10,424 bases of DNA from Alphaproteobacteria bacterium (GTDB lineage Bacteria; Pseudomonadota; Alphaproteobacteria; Rhizobiales; Aestuariivirgaceae). A program made the position numbers and the translations under genes. The notes below the pieces were generated by a model. That model did no database searches. It saw nothing but the letters and a program-made list of their open reading frames with translations, and had not been told where the DNA came from. Position 1 is the stretch's first letter, and each line of letters starts with the position of its first letter. Of this stretch, positions 6,935 through 10,424 are shown one piece after another. Location of the stretch: contig JAHEJE010000072.1 of the NCBI GenBank assembly GCA_024639035.1, positions 1 through 10,424 on the forward strand, read 5' to 3'.

Positions 6935-7743
6935 GCGGCGGCCTGATATACGACCTTTTAGCGACCATCGGTTCGACGGTGATTGATGTTCTACCGATCG
7001 CAGCGATTCTCATCGGCTTTCAGGTCGGCGTTCTGCGCCAGAACATACCCAATCTGCGCCAGGTGCTGGTCGGCACCGTCTATGTCGTTATCGGCCTCGG
7101 TTTCTTCCTGTTCGGGCTGGAGCGCGCCTTGTTTCCGCTGGGCAAGGCGATGGCCCGGCAACTCACCGATCCGGCCTTTATCGGCGCTGGAATCGAAGCG
7201 GCGAAATTGTCCTGGCATCACTACTACTGGACCTACATTTTCGCCTTTGCCATCGGGTTTTCGACCACCATCGCCGAACCGTCGCTGATCGCGGTTGCCA
7301 TCAAGGCGCGCGAGGTTTCGGGCGGCACGGTCAGTGCGTGGGGATTGCGCATCGCGGTTGCAATCGGGGTCGCCCTGTCGCTGGCCGTCGGCACATGGCG
7401 CATCGTCACCGGCACGCCGCTTTACATCTATATGATCGCCGGCTACATCATCGTCATCTTCCAAACTATGCGCGCGCCTCGCATGATCATTCCGCTGGCC
7501 TATGATTCCGGTGGCGTCACCACCTCAACCGTCACCGTGCCGCTGGTGGCTGCTCTCGGGCTCGGGTTGGCGTCGAGCGTTCCCGGCCGCAGCCCGCTGA
7601 TCGACGGTTTCGGCCTGATTGCCCTGGCCAGCCTGTTCCCGATGATCACTGTCATGGGCTACGCCCAGGTAACCGCCTGGCTTGAGTCCAGGCGTAACAA
7701 CTCCAACCCACCGCCATCCCCGAACGAAGGAGATCGCACCTGA
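6931..7743 (+). CDS. DUF1538 membrane protein, subunit B of a split pair
   Basis: The 270-residue polytopic membrane protein is a paralogue of the preceding product. Shared blocks are LRQ and NL near 35-42, FGLERALFPLGKAM (61-74), GFSTTIAEPSLIAVA (109-123), YDSGGVTTSTVTVPLV (191-206) and SPLIDGFGLIALASLFP (221-237). It differs in a longer loop before the AEP motif, with a FIGAGIEA element and a His/Tyr/Trp-rich HHYYW (96-100). It also has a hydrophilic Pro/Asn-rich tail after the last membrane segment (about 251-270), whose coding sequence carries the ribosome binding site of the next gene. The start overlaps the upstream stop by four bases (ATGA, 6931-6934). Presumably it forms a heterodimer with subunit A; many DUF1538 proteins are reported as single longer chains holding both halves. 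Transport function is inferred, with Na+/K+ exchange as one hypothesis. Confidence 0.85.
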   Translation: MSGGLIYDLLATIGSTVIDVLPIAAILIGFQVGVLRQNIPNLRQVLVGTVYVVIGLGFFLFGLERALFPLGKAMARQLTDPAFIGAGIEAAKLSWHHYYWTYIFAFAIGFSTTIAEPSLIAVAIKAREVSGGTVSAWGLRIAVAIGVALSLAVGTWRIVTGTPLYIYMIAGYIIVIFQTMRAPRMIIPLAYDSGGVTTSTVTVPLVAALGLGLASSVPGRSPLIDGFGLIALASLFPMITVMGYAQVTAWLESRRNNSNPPPSPNEGDRT

Positions 7744-8096
7744 TGAAGTTCAAGCTCATTTTTGTCATGGCAGAGGACAAACTCACAGACCGGGCGATCG
7801 AAACCGCCCGTGCCCACGGCGCCACTGGCAGCACAGTGATCACCAGTGTGCGCGGCGAAGGACTCGAGCCGACACAATCGTTTTTTGGACTGAACATCAC
7901 CGGTCAGCGTGATATTGCTCTGTTCCTCGTCGAGGAACATCAAAGCCGCGATATTCTGGAAGCCGTTGCGGCGGTCTGTGAGTTCGACAGTAAACCGGGC
8001 ACCGGTGTCGCCTTTCAAATCGATATAGAGGACGCGATTGGGCTGCATCGGCAGATCGCATCCATTCAACAAGAGATCAGCGAGGAGGATCTGTGA
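7743..8096 (+). CDS. PII-like signalling protein (non-canonical GlnB fold)
   Basis: The 117-residue soluble protein has the PII pattern of a beta-alpha-beta repeat: KLIFVMAEDKLTDRAIETAR (3-22), then TGSTVITSVRGEG (28-40), a T-loop-like region (about 36-55), DIALFLVEE (57-65), a second helix, and PGTGVAFQIDIEDAIGL (85-101) at the place of the canonical B-loop and last strand. The uridylylated Tyr-51 and the TG-GDGKIFV signature of GlnB/GlnK are absent, so it is not an ordinary nitrogen regulator and should not be called glnB. Members of the wider PII-like group bind nucleotides or other small effectors and gate adjacent transporters, which makes regulation of the DUF1538 pair the natural inference. 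AAGGAG (7727-7732) lies ten bases before the ATG, which overlaps the upstream stop by one base (TGATG). Confidence 0.82.
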   Translation: MKFKLIFVMAEDKLTDRAIETARAHGATGSTVITSVRGEGLEPTQSFFGLNITGQRDIALFLVEEHQSRDILEAVAAVCEFDSKPGTGVAFQIDIEDAIGLHRQIASIQQEISEEDL

Positions 8097-8518
8097 TGGA
8101 ACGGAAAATCGTAAGGGTGTCGGATGTCATGAGCACCACGCTTCACAAGATCAGCGGCCTGGCCAGCGTACAGGATGCGATAGCCGAAATGAGCCGACAA
8201 AACGTCAGTTCACTGGTCATCGAGCGGCGCGACGGGGATGACGAGTTCGGTGTCATCACCGTACACGACATCGCTTCCAAGGTCGTGGCTGTCAACAAAT
8301 CGAAGCACCGCACCAGCGTCTACGAGATCATGACCAAACCTGCGCTGACGCTCGATTCCAGCATGAACGCCAAGTACGCCATCCGCCTGCTCTCGAGATT
8401 TCGTCTAACGCGGGCGCTGGTGAAACACGGCGAAAATCTGCTCGGCATCGTGACGCTGCGCGATCTCGTGCTCGGCTATGCCAACTCGCTCGATCTGGAC
8501 GAGGCCGAGACGGAATGA
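8096..8518 (+). CDS. Stand-alone tandem CBS-domain protein
   Basis: The 140-residue cytoplasmic protein consists almost entirely of two CBS motifs (about 8-66 and 74-130), together a Bateman module. Each starts with a V-D/E-IM pattern (VSDVMSTTL; VYEIMTKPALTL) and ends with the ligand-contact signature GVITVHDIA (52-60, D58) and GIVTLRDLV (117-125, D123). Such modules commonly bind AMP, ATP, SAM or cyclic dinucleotides and control linked enzymes or transporters. There is no fused effector domain, so it must act on a partner, plausibly the DUF1538 pair or the PII-like protein. I chose ATG 8096, seven bases after AGGAGG (8083-8088), over GTG 8093, which would be only four bases away. This also gives the same TGATG overlap as the previous junction. 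It is the last gene of the operon, with only 32 bases to the convergent gene and no clear terminator. Confidence 0.88.
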   Translation: MERKIVRVSDVMSTTLHKISGLASVQDAIAEMSRQNVSSLVIERRDGDDEFGVITVHDIASKVVAVNKSKHRTSVYEIMTKPALTLDSSMNAKYAIRLLSRFRLTRALVKHGENLLGIVTLRDLVLGYANSLDLDEAETE

Positions 8519-8550
8519 ACACCGGAAAGCCTCCCCACTGCTGAGGATAA

Positions 8551-9477
8551 CTATTGGGTCGAAACTTGCGATGCTGCGCCGAGTTCCTGCTGGCGCTTTG
8601 TCCAGCGCGCTGCGGCTGCGGCGGCGGCTCCGCGTTCATCCGGCTTGGCATTCAGGTGCAGATCTTTCAGGCGACGGTTGAGCGCCGGATAATCACGCAC
8701 ACGCCCGGTTCGTTGCGCAAGTTCATACCACATCAACGCGCGAGCCCGGTCCTGGCGCACATAGCGGCCCTTCAGGTAGAGATGGGCCAAGATCAACCTT
8801 GACGCCGTATAGCCGTCACGAGCCGCACTTCGCAGCAGCAGCAGGGCCCGTTTCGGGTTCTTGCGCACGCCAATGCCATCGAGGAACATTATCCCGAGAC
8901 CGTGATCCGCGCCCGGATGGCGGTAGCCCTCCGCGGAACGATACAGGCGGTAGGCCCGGCTTGGATCCTTGTTCACTTTTGCCGACTTGATGCCGGCACG
9001 GTAACCATCGGCGACGCGAACCAGCGAATCGACGGCGAGAGGAAGATAATGCGGGCGGGTGAACTCAAGATCCTCCGCCGCAAGGGCGACCTTGCGGTAA
9101 TAGCGGAATGCCTTTCCCGGATTGCGCTTGCCGCCGTAGCCCAAACGATACAACTCGCCGAGATACCACGCCGCCCAGACATGGCCGGCATCCAGGCTTT
9201 CCCTGAAATAAACCCGTGCCGTCTTGTAGTCGCCTCGCGACAAAGCCTGCTGGGCAGACTGCATGCTTTGCTTCCACGCCGTCGCCTTGGACTTGCCCTG
9301 GGTCGGATCAATCAGGTTGCCCGGGGAAAACGAGTGAAATTCACGCGTATAGATGTTCGCCGACTGCGCCACCGCCGGCGATTGCGCGAATGTATGCACC
9401 GCGAACCCGGCAGCCACCAGAGCCGCCAGCCCAAGCGCCTTCAGCGCGCGTGGTCTATATGTCGGCGTAGCAGGCAA
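8551..9477 (-). CDS. Exported Sel1-like repeat (TPR-type) protein
   Basis: Residues are numbered from a TTG at 9477, giving 308 aa. A charged n-region (RPRALK, 8-13), a hydrophobic stretch LGLAALVAAGFAV (15-27) and small-residue sites near A31 or A40 indicate a signal peptide, so the product is probably periplasmic. The mature part has Sel1-type helical repeats at about 99-132 (AAWYLGELYRLGYGG...NPGKAFRYY), a degenerate one at 154-183, then 187-219 (GADHGLGIMFLDGIGVRKNPKRA) and 223-256. A basic, Ala-rich tail follows. Sel1 repeats are protein-protein scaffolds; the partner is unknown. The start is uncertain: TTG 9477 has an AAAGGAA ribosome binding site about five bases upstream, while GTG 9492 is an alternative lacking one. 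Either way it overlaps the 3' end of ilvD by a few dozen bases, so the pair is probably cotranscribed and coupled. It converges on the CBS gene. Confidence 0.8.
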   Translation of the reverse strand: MPATPTYRPRALKALGLAALVAAGFAVHTFAQSPAVAQSANIYTREFHSFSPGNLIDPTQGKSKATAWKQSMQSAQQALSRGDYKTARVYFRESLDAGHVWAAWYLGELYRLGYGGKRNPGKAFRYYRKVALAAEDLEFTRPHYLPLAVDSLVRVADGYRAGIKSAKVNKDPSRAYRLYRSAEGYRHPGADHGLGIMFLDGIGVRKNPKRALLLLRSAARDGYTASRLILAHLYLKGRYVRQDRARALMWYELAQRTGRVRDYPALNRRLKDLHLNAKPDERGAAAAAAARWTKRQQELGAASQVSTQ

Positions 9478-10424
9478 CTTCTTCCTTTCCACCGGGATGA
9501 GTGACAGCACCCGACGATGCAGGCCCAACCGTCTGGGCATATTTCCAGATGCAGCCGGAGCGATAGTCGGTTTCACGGGGCGCCCAGGCTTTGCGCCGGT
9601 CTTCCAGTTCCGCATCGCTCAGATCGACAGATATGGTGCCTTCGACGGCATCGATCGAAATCATGTCGCCGTCCTGCAACAGGCCGATCGGTCCACCGAC
9701 CGCCGCCTCTGGCCCGACGTGGCCGATGCAGAAACCACGGGTAGCGCCGGAAAACCGACCATCGGTGATCAGCGCCATCTTGTCGCCCATGCCCTGGCCG
9801 TAGAGCGATGCCGTTGTCGACAGCATCTCGCGCATTCCGGGCCCGCCTTTCGGGCCTTCGTAACGGATGACGAGCACTTCGCCCTCTGAATATTTCCGGT
9901 TGCGGACCGCCTCGAAGCATTCCTCCTCCGAATCGAAGCAGCGCGCCGGCCCGGTGAACGCGAGCCGCTCCATGCCGGCCACCTTGACGATGGCGCCGTC
10001 CGGCGCCAGGTTGCCGCGCAGGCCGACGACGCCGCCGGTCGGCGTGATCGGCGTGTTCGCTGGGCGCACCACGTCCTGATTGTCGTTCCATTTCACCTTG
10101 GCCAGGTTTTCCGCCATCGTGCGGCCGGTCACCGTCATGCAATCGCCATGCATGAAACCGTTCTCCAGCAGCGTCTTCATCAGCAACGGAATGCCGCCGG
10201 CCTCGAACATGTCCTTGGCGACATAACGCCCGCCCGGCTTCAGATCGGCGATGTAAGGTGTGCGCTTGAAGATCTCCGCCACGTCGAACAGGTCGAACTT
10301 GAGACCGCATTCGTGGGCAATGGCCGGCAGGTGAAGTGCCGCATTGGTCGATCCGCCCGACGCGGCCACGACAGTGGCAGCATTCTCGAGCGCTTTAATC
10401 GTCACGATATCGCGCGGCCTGATG
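9455..10424 (-). CDS. ilvD: Dihydroxy-acid dehydratase, C-terminal part (5' end outside window)
   Basis: This enzyme dehydrates 2,3-dihydroxy-isovalerate and its methyl homologue to the keto acids of the valine, leucine and isoleucine pathway. 322 residues are visible, running in frame to the right edge and starting within IRPRDIVTIKALENA. Seen are the ASGGSTNAALHLPAIAHE segment, the nucleotide-like loop GPKGGPGMREML, and the ilvD/edd family signature ALITDGRFSGATRGF, whose serine is the proposed catalytic base. The typical C-terminus SSGAVTHPGGKEEVACYADI is followed by the stop at 9455-9457. The Fe-S cysteines should be in the missing N-terminal half. The VTHPGG ending and AIAHE segment favour IlvD over the related phosphogluconate dehydratase Edd. 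A shadow start at 10405 (GTG) is not the real start. The Sel1-repeat gene overlaps its 3' end. Confidence 0.94.
   Translation of the reverse strand, partial: IRPRDIVTIKALENAATVVAASGGSTNAALHLPAIAHECGLKFDLFDVAEIFKRTPYIADLKPGGRYVAKDMFEAGGIPLLMKTLLENGFMHGDCMTVTGRTMAENLAKVKWNDNQDVVRPANTPITPTGGVVGLRGNLAPDGAIVKVAGMERLAFTGPARCFDSEEECFEAVRNRKYSEGEVLVIRYEGPKGGPGMREMLSTTASLYGQGMGDKMALITDGRFSGATRGFCIGHVGPEAAVGGPIGLLQDGDMISIDAVEGTISVDLSDAELEDRRKAWAPRETDYRSGCIWKYAQTVGPASSGAVTHPGGKEEVACYADI

Noticed and set aside
7743..8096. Calling this gene glnB or glnK
   Set aside because: The T-loop tyrosine and the GDGKIFV signature are absent and the neighbours are transporter-type, not ammonium or glutamine synthetase genes.
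8093..8098. GTG at 8093 as the CBS gene start
   Set aside because: It is only four bases from AGGAGG; the ATG at 8096 has better spacing and repeats the TGATG overlap of the previous junction.
8531..8544. Short CCTC/GAGG stem between the convergent CBS and Sel1 genes as a bidirectional terminator
   Set aside because: It has four base pairs and no adjoining T-run on either strand, which is too weak to support.
1..10424. CRISPR arrays, insertion sequences, prophage or toxin-antitoxin modules
   Set aside because: No spaced repeats, terminal inverted repeats, transposase or integrase motifs were found; nearly all sequence is accounted for by core-type genes.

Overview
The window looks like chromosomal core sequence from an alphaproteobacterium, most likely of the Hyphomicrobiales (Rhizobiales) type. 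It is GC-rich. It has the tpiA-secG order with a divergent ppiD-type gene, which is common in that class. SecG carries the alphaproteobacterial glycine run after its first membrane segment, and promoter-like sites of TTGMCM-N17-TATNNT type occur. The class is inferred from protein style and gene order, since no database search was possible.

Left part (1-2881): glmU (minus strand, UDP-GlcNAc synthesis) is complete except that the left edge cuts its stop codon after TA. A tRNA-Lys(TTT) on the plus strand follows, with its own strong promoter. Then comes the minus-strand pair tpiA-secG (glycolysis and Sec translocon). Between tpiA and the next gene lies a compact divergent promoter region.

Middle (3087-5947): a PpiD/SurA-like membrane-anchored periplasmic folding factor, then a small MscS-type mechanosensitive channel. 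Both are on the plus strand and each has a good ribosome binding site.

Right part (6194-8518): a tight four-gene plus-strand operon joined by stop-start overlaps. It encodes two DUF1538 multi-pass membrane proteins that are paralogues of each other, a non-canonical PII-like protein and a stand-alone tandem-CBS protein. This is the most interesting part of the window. It reads as a split two-subunit membrane transporter with two small cytoplasmic, probably nucleotide-sensing, regulators. From memory, a DUF1538 pair (UmpA/UmpB, Halomonas) was reported as a two-component Na+(K+)/H+ antiporter. The regulatory PII-like and CBS partners suggest gating by energy or nucleotide status. The MscS gene just upstream fits an ion or osmotic homeostasis theme, but it is a separate unit.

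Right edge (8551-10424): convergent to that operon, on the minus strand, are the C-terminal half of ilvD (branched-chain amino acid synthesis; 5' end outside the window) and an overlapping downstream gene for an exported Sel1-repeat protein.

No mobile elements, CRISPR arrays or rRNA genes were seen. No gap between genes exceeds 300 bases.
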